Assembly: GCA_948144175.1 (NCBI GenBank)
Contig: CANXME010002001.1
Location: 1,178,501 to 1,242,500 of the forward strand
Source of the DNA: Closterium sp. NIES-65
Taxonomy: Eukaryota > Streptophyta > Zygnematophyceae > Desmidiales > Closteriaceae
Reading direction: 5' to 3'
Length of the DNA: 64,000 nucleotides
Under the pieces are notes generated by a model. The model was given only the letters and a program-made list of their open reading frames with translations, was not told where the DNA came from and did not search any database. The translations under genes and the position numbers were made by a program. Shown in pieces: positions 49,201-55,600 of this stretch. Each line of letters starts with the position of its first letter. The stretch's first letter is position 1.

Positions 49201-49956
49201 CATGCGTGCACACATGGCATAGGCTGGCAATAAGCCGAGGCCTGTAGAATGAGCCGGCACACAGGGTGTGGTGGATCATGTTGCCTGCACAGGGTGTGGT
49301 GGATCATGTTGCCAGCACAGGGTGTGGTGGATCATGTTGCCAGCACAGGGTGTGGTGGATCATGTTGCCAGCACAGGGTGTGGTGGATCATGTTGCCAGC
49401 ACAGGGTGTGGTGGATCATGTTGCCAGCACAGGGTGTGGTGGATCATGTTGCCAGCACAGGGTGTGGTGGATCATGTTGCCAGCACAGGGTGTGGTGGAT
49501 CATGTTGCCAGCACAGGGTGTGGTGGATCATGTTGCCAGCACAGGGTGTGGTGGATCATGTTGCCAGCACAGGGTGTGGTGGATCATGTTGCCAGCACAG
49601 GGTGTGGTGGATCATGTTGCCAACCTATGTGAGCCGCGGCTACACTGCTTACATCAACAAGCTGCCGTGTCACGCCATCCTGTTGCCCACGCAACTCCAA
49701 TTCCCACCTCCCCCAATTGCCACTCCCAATACATCTTTTCTTTGCCTTAGCGTGCCACACTCTGCTGGCTCTGTCACCGCCCATTGTTTCCACCCGCACT
49801 CACCCACCTACCTGCAAACGCGTTTCTTCCTCGTTCCCCTTCCCATCCCCTTCTCCTCAATGCCCCTCATAGGACGAGGATATGGAGGTGGAGGATGCAT
49901 ACTACTCGGAGATGAGGGATGCAGGGGTCTTTGATGCCGATGGGGACTGGGACTGA
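32423..49956 (+). CDS. TPRA1/CAND2/CAND8-family membrane protein gene, 5' exons not found
   Basis: Five exons (32423-32635, 38396-38561, 48703-48805, 49016-49097, 49873-49956) join in matching phases (0, 1, 2, 0). They encode about 190 residues: hydrophobic helices such as VVGALEAGVLLFLMHGV, WLFWLAHDTLRAAVYAALLS and VYWAFFPPLLYITFLADFFK, then an acidic tail with EDAYYSEMRDAGVFDADG. Plant CAND2/CAND8 (TPRA1-like, candidate seven-helix receptors) share this helix order and a C-terminal YYSEM.DAG.FDAD motif, as I recall them. About the first 90 residues (two or three helices) are missing. R7, M2/R8 and R9 lie in introns, leaving exons intact, so the gene may still be spliced. Confidence 0.75.
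32675..32804 (-). repeat. R7 3' LTR
   Basis: 130 bp, TGTCAGAAGT to TCTGACA, left flank CCAAC. Confidence 0.92.
33180..36874 (-). pseudogene. pol: R7 pol with RT deletion
   Basis: From 36874: a RTPQQLREWY module (another lies upstream near 37000), zinc-knuckle-like C/C/H/C, protease LDSGAS, integrase HHCC and core D/D/E; this frame is open to about 35000. A run of 10 G at 35009-35018 (C on the coding strand) shifts the frame into the spacer (35000-33844), which has two LREWY/LHDWY modules. At about 33750 the spacer is joined to RNase H, removing about 1.1 kb including YVDD. RNase H (33779-33180) ends at TGA in place of a conserved Arg codon. Confidence 0.88.
37070..37800 (-). repeat. R7 leader repeats
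   Basis: A GGCA tetranucleotide array (about 37085-37165) and GC-rich units of CGCGCGCTGCGCGGGCTC type (37480-37760). Confidence 0.75.
37971..37983 (-). other. R7 hairpin next to the primer-binding site
   Basis: GGTCC (37971-37975), loop TAC, GGACC (37979-37983). Confidence 0.6.
38000..38129 (-). repeat. R7 5' LTR
   Basis: 130 bp, TGTCAGAAGT to TCTGACA, right flank CCAAC. Confidence 0.92.
38396..38561 (+). CDS. CAND-like exon b
   Basis: 55 codons plus one base: ASLVFHHTLPLFHP and a WLFWLAHD..YAALLSVPLSQW helix. Acceptor GGCAG, donor CTG|GTGGGT. It joins exon c in phase 1 to give an LPARPAFHRY segment. Confidence 0.75.
38670..38752 (+). repeat. 17-bp minisatellite
   Basis: About five copies of GAGATGTGGGCGAGGGT in the CAND-like intron. 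Confidence 0.8.
38771..38820 (+). repeat. 13-bp minisatellite, left fragment
   Basis: Degenerate ATGCACTCATG units that continue at 40441-40469 and 47990-48657; later insertions have split the array. Confidence 0.7.
38853..39111 (+). repeat. R8 5' LTR
   Basis: 259 bp, TGTCGAAATA to TCTCGACA. It includes an 11-bp perfect palindrome arm pair GGGCCTAGGCT/AGCCTAGGCCC (39056-39081). Confidence 0.93.
39855..40113 (+). repeat. R8 3' LTR
   Basis: 259 bp, one base different from the 5' LTR. Confidence 0.93.
40470..40599 (+). repeat. R9 5' LTR
   Basis: 130 bp, TGTCAGATATATATGACATA to TCTCACA. Confidence 0.94.
40613..40627 (+). other. R9 hairpin next to the primer-binding site
   Basis: GTTCCC (40613-40618), loop TGT, GGGAAC (40622-40627), then CCTAGGGCC. 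Confidence 0.65.
40690..41600 (+). repeat. R9 GC-rich leader array
   Basis: About 25 units of GACGCGGCCCCGCCGCC type, then CACCTGCAGCAGCCGAGCCG units (about 41390-41490). Confidence 0.85.
41697..42194 (+). CDS. gag: R9 gag, first part (UBN2-type)
   Basis: Starts MATPSVLAFDAEGRAIDFE, almost identical to R6 gag. It meets a run of 12 C at 42158-42169, which displaces the following frame by two bases relative to the R10 layout. The apparent end at 42194 is therefore caused by the tract. Confidence 0.9.
   Translation: MATPSVLAFDAEGRAIDFEVWVDDLQLFLQCDRADGLYLFDLTSGASPAPAADADPTVRSQWATRDAAARLAVRRHLPTSERAHFSQYKSAQTLYDAVVARYSSPATAALSRLMLPYLFPDLSAFPTVADLITHLRTSDTRYRAALPAEFCARNPPPPCTSLSTT
42170..46048 (+). 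CDS. pol: R9 gag C-terminal part, NC, protease, integrase and spacer
   Basis: 1292 codons from MYITLYYVV: a long Gly/Ser tract, one PPQQLREWY module, zinc-knuckle-like C/C/H/C (about 42857-42931), protease, integrase HHCC and D/D/E (about 43917, 44124, 44232), then the Gly/Ala/Glu/Pro linker with one SPQELREWF module. The protease motif reads Asp-Tyr-Gly (43247-43255, D360-Y361-G362) instead of Asp-Ser-Gly, so protease is probably inactive. A 1-base loss near 46028 (CCTGGGGAGA against CCTGAGGGAGA in R6) ends the frame. Confidence 0.92.
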   Translation: MYITLYYVVARLPDSLRVVRDHFLAVCPTTLTVDVLEKALLAAEKSIVAVGASRGDPRTPIFEGCSPSPLLPSVASAAAADLLGLESVGAASAPSGRRRSGKGKGGKGAGGAGGNGGGGGGGGGGSGGGGGSGGGGGGGSGGSGGGGGGGGGGGGGGGSGGGDGGGGGGGGGGGGGGGGAGRGGTQQRSGGGGGQRSQQQQQQRSRDISPPQQLREWYTRRQRGGGTGPCTYVLRSGDRAGEQCGGAHSTLRCFGRLTDAWRQQFPGASEIPRWDELLRAGVAIFDLDFDAILAAMYAVTISEEGDCYRCFPPDPGIGTAALGACEAAALGASASALSGAGETALSGTASPSSSLTFTLDYGASRSFFRDRTTLTPLGQPVAVSLADPSGGPVLSHFSTVLPCPAAPSGTLSGLYLPSFSTNLVSGADLQDTGVHQFTPVSQRLTHCTDARTGRHLATFLRRPGSSLYTLTTTSPPVPASGQVAASGQVLAAASRSGPESAPCSCRLLSHETLLWHHRLGHPSLPRLRSMASRVLVSGLPQSLPPLPSGPGPSCVPCVEGRLRAAPHSSQFPPTEAPLQTLHMDVWGPAPVRGQGHERYFLLVVDDYSRYTTVLPLRSKGAVTEVLIDWIREARLQLRKSFGSDFPVLRLHSDRGGEFSSRLLRDYCRARGIRQTFTLPDSPQQNGIAERRIGMVMDVARTSMMHAAAPHFLWPFAVRYAAHQLNLHPRVSRPAMSPVLLWTGKVGDASAFRVWGSRAFVRDLSADKLSPRAAPCVFLGFSTDAPGWQFYHPSSRRVLSSQDVTFDESVPFYRLFPYRTPSLPPPPDFLVPVPPPVDPLPPQVPAPSGVSQVDAVDPVEVTGDFGAAAGAGPGGADSGGGVRGGAEPGGAATGGAEPGGAGPGGATAEGAEPGGAEPGGAVPGAAELGGAGSGAAEPGGAASRAAEPGGAESGAAEPGGAASGAAEPGVSPAAASRREPLSPQELREWFARRWRRAAGAGASLTVEGAGAAGPGAAGPAGPSGAGAAEGVGAETTTVCPGGGSAAGAAGGPAAGGAVAGGAGAVPAESGAAARPRPYFVPLLQQVLGLSPPVECPQPVQSQSLLEPSSPLPAPSPYTGPTGGLAERREPASRPASPVRPARASGRGSRQRPPPVPGTHRMSLHPSTAPLRAPLPSPPESSLPALADPESDSLRAASPTVTRLLATVVTDPSFESTAASALVAELVDFAARCRLDYAASLVAESASVCPPSVGGECALGTDVLEDRQEELQCQAAASPQLASVLLAPGETRMH
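46030..47631 (+). CDS. pol: R9 RT and RNase H
   Basis: The homologous frame resumes at GDPDALDIPTPRSY (an ORF open from 45931). RT YVDD is at 46648-46659. RNase H has the D, E, D and D positions intact and ends HLLSS. It is nearly identical to R1 and R6. Confidence 0.92.
   Translation, partial: GDPDALDIPTPRSYAEAVEGPYSSQWQAAMDAEMASWKSTGTYVDAVPPPGANIVSGMWIFRVKRPPGSPPVFKARYVARGFSQRQGVDYFQTFSPTPKMTTLRVLLHIAAQRDYELHSLDFSTAFLQGSLHEEIWLRRPPGFTGTFPPGTQWSLRRPVYGLRQAPREWHDTLRTTLAALGFASSTADPSLFLRTDTSLPPFYILVYVDDLVFATADTAGLSYVKSELLKRHTCTDLGELRSYLGLQITRERARRTITLTQSHMVQQVLQRFGFTYSSPQATPLSTRHSLSALPSDESVESSGPYPELVGCLMYLMTCTRPDLAYPLSILARYVAPGRHRPEHMAAAKRVLRYLCSTSGMGLVLGGRSPVVLTGHADASWADDQATQRSSQGYTFSLGSGSVSWRATRSSSVLSSSCEAEIYAGAMAAQELRWLTYLLTDLGEPPRSPPVLYVDNKAMLALCREQRLEHRTKHIALRYFLAHELQQRGQLRLAYVASEANTADVFTKALAPCDHQRFCTQLGLVPVLPHLLSS
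47843..47972 (+). repeat. R9 3' LTR
   Basis: 130 bp, two bases different from the 5' LTR. Confidence 0.94.
47990..48657 (+). repeat. 13-bp minisatellite with higher-order pattern
   Basis: About 50 units of ATGCACTCATGNN where NN is AA, GC, AC or CC, with ATGCACTCTTGAA at intervals. The units are grouped into recurring sets of about five. It lies in the intron between CAND-like exons b and c, ending 45 bp before exon c. Confidence 0.9.
48703..48805 (+). CDS. CAND-like exon c
   Basis: RPAFHRYLLLLLLLHSASTL and onward to LALHVPAAL. Acceptor GTGAGCAG, donor CTG|GTCAGT. A strongly hydrophobic membrane helix. Confidence 0.75.
49016..49097 (+). CDS. CAND-like exon d
   Basis: Joins in phase 2 and encodes GLAVCVYWAFFPPLLYITF followed by LADFFK. 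Acceptor GTGCAG, donor AAG|GTGCCC. Confidence 0.78.
49262..49622 (+). repeat. 28-bp minisatellite in CAND-like intron
   Basis: About 13 nearly identical units starting CAGGGTGTGGTGGATCATG. Because 28 is not a multiple of 3 and the unit lacks stops, all three plus frames stay open and give spurious ORFs. Confidence 0.92.
49873..49956 (+). CDS. CAND-like exon e (C-terminus)
   Basis: DEDMEVEDAYYSEMRDAG then VFDADGDWD and TGA. Acceptor CTCATAG. The acidic YYSEM.DAG tail is the strongest family marker. Confidence 0.8.
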   Translation, partial: DEDMEVEDAYYSEMRDAGVFDADGDWD

Positions 49957-50228
49957 TCTCACCACCTGCCCATGCTCCCATCCCATGTGAAGCACTCATG
50001 TCCGTTCCGTGCTCCACATCTGCTCGCCACGGCTTCTGATGTCCCACTAGTGTGATAAACTCCTGATTTCAAGCACTTCTAATTTTCTGGGATAAACTCC
50101 TTTCAGCCCTGTTATTTTTATATTCACATTGTGCACCTGGTTTTTCTCTACCAAACACTATAACATCCAATGTTGCTGTTAAAAAAATGTACAGAAACTG
50201 GTTTCTGTCTACTAATAGTGGACCGTGC

Positions 50229-50234
50229 AATAAA
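50229..50234 (+). terminator. Polyadenylation signal of the CAND-like gene
   Basis: AATAAA 273 bases after the stop codon. R10 begins 15 bases downstream at 50249, close to where cleavage is expected. Confidence 0.55.
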
Positions 50235-50248
50235 GCACAGTTGAAGAC

Positions 50249-50384
50249 TGTCAAAACATATGCTTGTCATTTATCTAGGCTATATTGGGGCTAGCCTTAG
50301 GGGGTACGCAAATCATCTCGAAAATCTAGTTTTGTACCCCAACCTTGACCTAATGCATCATCCTTTCCTCTATAGTTTCTAAGA
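50249..50384 (+). repeat. R10 5' LTR
   Basis: 136 bp, five differences from 63653-63788. The terminal dinucleotides are TG and GA. Confidence 0.92.
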
Positions 50385-50399
50385 TGGTATCTAGAGCAA

Positions 50400-50416
50400 T
50401 AGGTCTTTAGGACCTA
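50400..50416 (+). other. R10 hairpin next to the primer-binding site
   Basis: TAGGTC (50400-50405), loop TTTAG, GACCTA (50411-50416), then AGGGCCCATCGG. The stem sequence differs fully from that of R3, R6 and R9, but pairing is kept. Confidence 0.65.
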
Positions 50417-50449
50417 AGATTAGGGCCCATCGGTTACAACGTTACCTCA

Positions 50450-50940
50450 CCTGCCTTGCCTGCTGCCCGCGCGCGCCTCGGCTGCACGCGCGCGGCCTTT
50501 TTTTTTCCCGCGCGCGCCGCTTAAACAGCCCGCGCGCAGCCCGTTTTAGGCCCGCGCGCCACGTCAGCCGCCCGCGTAGCCTGCCGCCGACTAGCGCGCC
50601 GCTTAAGCCACCCGCGCGCAGCCCGCTTAGGCCCCGCCTGCGCAGCCCACAGCCGCGCGCAGCCCGTCGCCACGCGCAGCCAGCAGCCGCGCTCAGCCCG
50701 CAGCCGCACGCAGCCCGCAGCCGCGCGCAGCCCTGCCTATGAGCCGCCCGTGAGCCGCGCGCCTGCCTGTCTTAGCCTGCCTGGAGCGCCTGCCTTGAGC
50801 GCCTGCCTGCCAAAGCGCCTGCCTGCCTTAAGTGTCTGCTTGCCTTGAGCGCCTGCTTGCCAAGAGCGCCTGCCTGCCTTGAGCGCCTGCCTGCCTTGAG
50901 CACCTGCCTGCCTTGAGCGCCTGCCTGCCAAGCGCGTTTG
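50450..50940 (+). repeat. R10 leader repeats
   Basis: CGCGCGCAGCCCG-type units, followed by a 17-18-bp array of CTTGAGCGCCTGCCTGC (about 50770-50940). Confidence 0.8.
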
Positions 50941-50984
50941 CTTGCCCTACGCGCCATCTCCGCTGCCTTGCCTGCACTGCTGCT

Positions 50985-52016
50985 ATGGCGACGTTTAATG
51001 TGCTCGCGTTAGATCCTGACGGTCGTCCAGTAGAGTTCGCTACCTGGCTCGACGACCTGCAACTGTTCCTCCTGACTGATGCCAAGGATGGTGTTTCCCT
51101 GTTCGATTACGTGTCTGGCGCTGCCGTTGCTCCTGCTGACACTGAGCCTGCTCTAGACCGCTCCCAGTGGCAGACCCGCGATGCTGCTGCGCGCCTAGCT
51201 ATTCACAACCATCTGCCGATCACAGAGCGCGCGCATTTTAGCCAGCACAAGACTGCCAAGGCACTGTACGACGCTGTAGTTGCCCGCTATTCTTCCCCGG
51301 CCACTGCAGCCCTTGGCCGACTTATGCTACCCTACCTGTTCCCCGACCTGTCCTCGTTTACCACCGCTGAGGACCTCATCTCTCACCTACGCGCTAGTGA
51401 CATTCGCCTTCGTGCCGCCCTTCCAGCCGAGTTCCTCGCAGAGAACCACCCCCCGATGTACTTTACTCTCTACTTCCTCATCACCCGCCTCCCTGACACC
51501 CTTCGCTCAGTCAGGGACCACTTCCTCGCCCTTGAACCCCATTCTCTCACTGTTGACGACCTCGAGAAGCACCTCCTAGCAGCCGAGAAGAACAATCTAG
51601 CTGTAGGTGCTGCTCATGGTACTCCCCGCACTCCCCTGTTTGAGGGGTGCTCCCCCTCCCCTCTTACCCCCTCCTACGCCTCCGCAGCTGCTGCTATCGA
51701 CCTCCTTGGTGCTGAGAAGGTCGCAGCTGCTTCCGCTCCGAGTGGGGAGCGCACCGGCTTCAGGGGAGGCAAGGGTGGCAGGGGTGGCGGACGTGGCGGT
51801 GGAGGGGGCGGTGGTGGAGGCAGCGGGGGCGATAGAGGCACTGTCGGTGGTCGTGGGAGTGGGGGTAGTGGTGGGGGCGGTGGTGGTGCCGGGAGCAGTG
51901 GCGGTGGCGGCGGCGGTGGTGGCGGAGGGGGGAGTGGTGGTGGCGGCGGTGGTGGGGGCTTGGGTGAGGCCGGTGGTGGCCAGGGACAGCAGCAGCAGCA
52001 GCAGCAGCAGCAGTAG
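50985..52016 (+). CDS. gag: R10 gag (UBN2-type) with Gly-rich C-terminus
   Basis: MATFNVLALDPDGRPVEFAT start; conserved W.DDLQLFLLTD, RDAAARLAIHNHLP and YDAVVARYSSPATAALGRL. The equivalent of the poly-C site reads NHPPMYFTLY in frame, giving the reference layout. A Gly/Ser tract follows (51760-51970) and the frame ends in a CAG run and TAG. Beyond the stop, a decayed NC region with CPYIIRAG..C..H..C continues to 52320. Confidence 0.9.
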   Translation: MATFNVLALDPDGRPVEFATWLDDLQLFLLTDAKDGVSLFDYVSGAAVAPADTEPALDRSQWQTRDAAARLAIHNHLPITERAHFSQHKTAKALYDAVVARYSSPATAALGRLMLPYLFPDLSSFTTAEDLISHLRASDIRLRAALPAEFLAENHPPMYFTLYFLITRLPDTLRSVRDHFLALEPHSLTVDDLEKHLLAAEKNNLAVGAAHGTPRTPLFEGCSPSPLTPSYASAAAAIDLLGAEKVAAASAPSGERTGFRGGKGGRGGGRGGGGGGGGGSGGDRGTVGGRGSGGSGGGGGGAGSSGGGGGGGGGGGSGGGGGGGGLGEAGGGQGQQQQQQQQQ

Positions 52017-52320
52017 CCGCAGTAGCGTCAGCCCCAGACCCCCACTTCCCAGCAGCTTCATGACTAGTGTGCTGGGCGTGGGGCGTCAGGGGGTCCTGGT
52101 CGCTGCCCCTATATCATTCGCGCAGGTCCCCGCGCTGGTCGTCAGTGCACCGGCTTTCACACTGAGTACCGCTGCTTCGCTCCGCTTAGCGACGCCTGGC
52201 GCATCAAGTTTTCTTATGCTACTGAGTTCCCCAACTGGACAGACCTGCTTAGGCGTGATGTACCTATCTTCGATCTTGACTATGATGCTATTCTTGCTGC
52301 CATGTATGCATTGACTGTTA

Positions 52321-52446
52321 TGTGAAGAAATGAGGGATGAATGAACTAGCAAGCAGGTGGGTACAAGTAGGAAAACCTAGAAGTGTTGTACCCCATATTG
52401 TCTACCCCACTACAGCCTACACAGACTATAGCATATGAGTTTGACA
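52321..52446 (-). repeat. R11 3' LTR
   Basis: 126 bp, TGTGAAGAAATG to TTTGACA. Confidence 0.93.
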
Positions 52447-52643
52447 CACCCCCATAGGCAAAGTGGGGGAGAAAAAGAGGTCACAAGACCAGTCAAGCAA
52501 AGCAAAGCAAGCTCAGGGTGGATCACAACGTCACCACACAATCCGAGCACAAGAGCAAGGCCAAAAGGCCAGTTCACATGCAAGATCATATATAAAGGTA
52601 AACAAGCAAGTGCAGGTATAGAAAGATCATAGTACAAGCAAGG

Positions 52644-55600
52644 TCAAGAAGTGAGCAAGTGAGGCCAAGTAGGCACAAGACCTAGCATCCTACAAAAACG
52701 CTGATGATCACAAGGCGGAAGTGCCTTTGTAAAGATATCAGCAGTGTTGGCCTCAGAGGCCATGTAAGCAAGGCGCAGCTGACCACGCTGCTGCAGCTCA
52801 CGAGCAAGGAAGTAGCGAAGAGCAATGTGCTTCGTTTTGTGCTCCAGTCTGTGCTCCCGACACAAGGCCAGCATGGCCTTGTTGTCTACGTACAGAACTG
52901 GAGGAGAACGAGGCGCCTCTCCTAGGTCAGTTAGCAGGTAGGTGAGCCAGCGTAACTCCTATGCAGCCATGGCCCCCGCGTAGATCTCGGCCTCACAGCT
53001 GGAGCCGAGAACAGAAGACGAGCGGGTAGACCGCCACGAAACAGAGCCGGAACCAAGGCTGAAGGTGTAACCCTGTGACGACCGCTGCGTAGCCTGGTCA
53101 TCAGCCCAAGAAGCGTCTGCGTGACCTGTGAGGACCACTCGACGTCGCCCTCCAAGCACTAGCCCCATGCTTGACGTACTGCACAAGTAGCGCAACACCC
53201 TCTTCGCTGCAGCCATGTGCTCTGGTCGGTGTCTCCCAGGAGCAACATAGCGTGCCAAGATGCTAAGAGGGTGTGCAAGGTCAGGTCGTGTGCATGTCAT
53301 CAGGTACATGAGGCAGCCAACAAGCTCTGGGTACGGGCCAATCGGCTCTACGGACTCATCCGAAGGCAGAGCTGAGAGCGAGTGGCGAGTAGACAGAGGA
53401 GTGGCCTGAGGCGAGGAGTACGTGAAGTCAAAGCGCTGAAGGACCTGCTGCACCATGTGTGACTGAGTCACGGTAATGGTGCGCTGTGCTCTGTCCCGGG
53501 TGATCTGCAAGCCAAGGTAGCTGCGCAGTTCACCCAGGTCTGTGCACGTGTCTCTTCAGCAGCTCGGACTTCACGTGGGCGAGTCCAGCAGTGTCAGCAG
53601 TAGCAAAGACCAAGTCGTCGATGTACACGAGGATGTAGCACGGCGGCAAAGAGGTGTCGGTGCGTAGAAACAGCGGCCGGTCAGCAGTAGAAGGAGCAAA
53701 CCCAAGAGCCGCAAGTGTAGTCCTCAGTGTGTCGTGCCACTCACGGGGCGCCTGGCGGAGACCGTAGACTGGCCGCCGGAGGCTCCACTGGGTACCAGGA
53801 GGAAACGACCCAGTGAAGCCAGGAGGGCGGCGCAACCAGATGTCCTCGTGGAGGCTGCCTTGTAGGAAAGCAGTGCTGAAGTCAAGAGAGTGAAGCTCGT
53901 AGTCGCGCTGAGCGGCTATGTGCACCAGCACCTGAAGAGTGGTCATCTTCGGGGTGGGAGAGAAGGTCTGAAAGTAGTCAACTCCCTGCCGCTGACTGAA
54001 GCCTCGAGCCACGTAACGCGCCTTCAAAACAGGCGGAGAACCCGGCGGCCGCTTCACCCTGAAAATCCACATGCCACTGACGATGTTCGCCCCAGGTGGG
54101 GGAACCTCGTCGACGTAGGTGCCTGTGGACTTCCAGGAAGCCATCTCTGCGTCCATGGCTGACTGCCACTATGAGGAGTAGGGACCCTCGATTGCCTCAG
54201 CGTACGATCGAGGAGTCGGGATGTCTGGTGCATCCGGGTCTCCCTCAGGGGCAATCAGCGTGGACACGAGATGAGGCAAAGCAGCAGCAAAACACTGAAA
54301 CTCCTCTTGCCTGTCCTCAAGGAAGTCCGTGCTTAGAGCACACTCACCCCCGACGGACGGAGGACAGACAGACGCAGACTCAGCAACGAGACTAGCAGCG
54401 TAGTCTAGACGACAGCGAGCAGCAAAGTCGACAAGCTCAGGAACTAAGGCAGACGCAGCAGTGGACTCAAAGGAAGGGTCAGTGACAACAGTAGCCAGGA
54501 GACGCGTGACAGTAGGACTGGCAGCACGGAGAGAGTCAGACTCTGGGTCAGCAAGGACAAGAAGAGAGGACTCTGGAGGAGACGGCAACGGGACACGCAG
54601 AGGAGCAGTGGACGGACGCAGTGCCATCTGGTGGGTGCCTGGGACCGCAGGAGGACGCGGACGCGGAGCACGAGGACTAGTGCGAGTAGCACGAACAGGC
54701 GACGCAGGACGAGACGCAGGCTCACGACGCTCAGCAAGACCTCCAGTAGGACCAGTGTCGGGAGAAGGACCAGGCAGGGGGGAGGCGGGCTGTAACTGTG
54801 ACTGCGACTGGACAGGCTGTGGGCACTCTAAGGGAGGAGCAGGACCAGTAGAGGGCGGGAGACCAAGAACCTGCTCAAGTAGCGGAACGAAGTACGGCCG
54901 CGGCCGCGCAGTGCCTCCAGAACCAGCAGGGACAGCACCAGTACCCCCAGCGGCAGCACCAGTGTTAGCAGCACCGCCAGCGCCAACAGCGCCAACTCCA
55001 GCACCCTCAGACCCACCAGCGCCAGCAGAACCACCAGCGCCAGCAGAACCACCAGCGCCGACACCCCTAGCAGCTCCAGCTCCAGTAACTCCAGCAGCTC
55101 CAGCAGCACCAACTCCAGCAGGATCGGCAGCTCCAGTACCGCCTGCAGCTCCAGTAGTACCTCCAGCAGCACCCCCAGCCCCAGCAGCTCCAGCACTGCC
55201 AGTACGAGCACCTCCGGGACCAGCAGCAACAGTAGTACCTCCATCTCTAGCAGCACGGCTCCATCGCCGGGCAAACCATTCGCACAGCTCCTGCGGAGAG
55301 AGCGGTTCCTGCCTCGACGAAGCACCGCGAGAGGTCACACGAGCAGACCCAGCACCCCCAGGCTCCGCACCCCAAGGCTCACCACCCCCAGACTCAGCAC
55401 CCCCAGGCTCAGCACCCCCAGACTCAGCACCCCCAAGCTCCGCACCCCTGGACTCAGCACCCCCAGGCTCCGCACCCCCAGACCCGGCACCCGCAGGCAC
55501 AGCACCTCGACAGCACCAGAGTCAACAGCTACCTTGACAGGCTTGACTGCGTCTACCTGGGACACACCTAACGAGGAAAGACCCTGAGGGGGGAGGGGGT

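Noticed and set aside
49249..49934. Cys/Trp-rich repeat proteins of 127-222 residues
   Set aside because: Products of a stop-free 28-bp minisatellite in an intron, present in all three frames.
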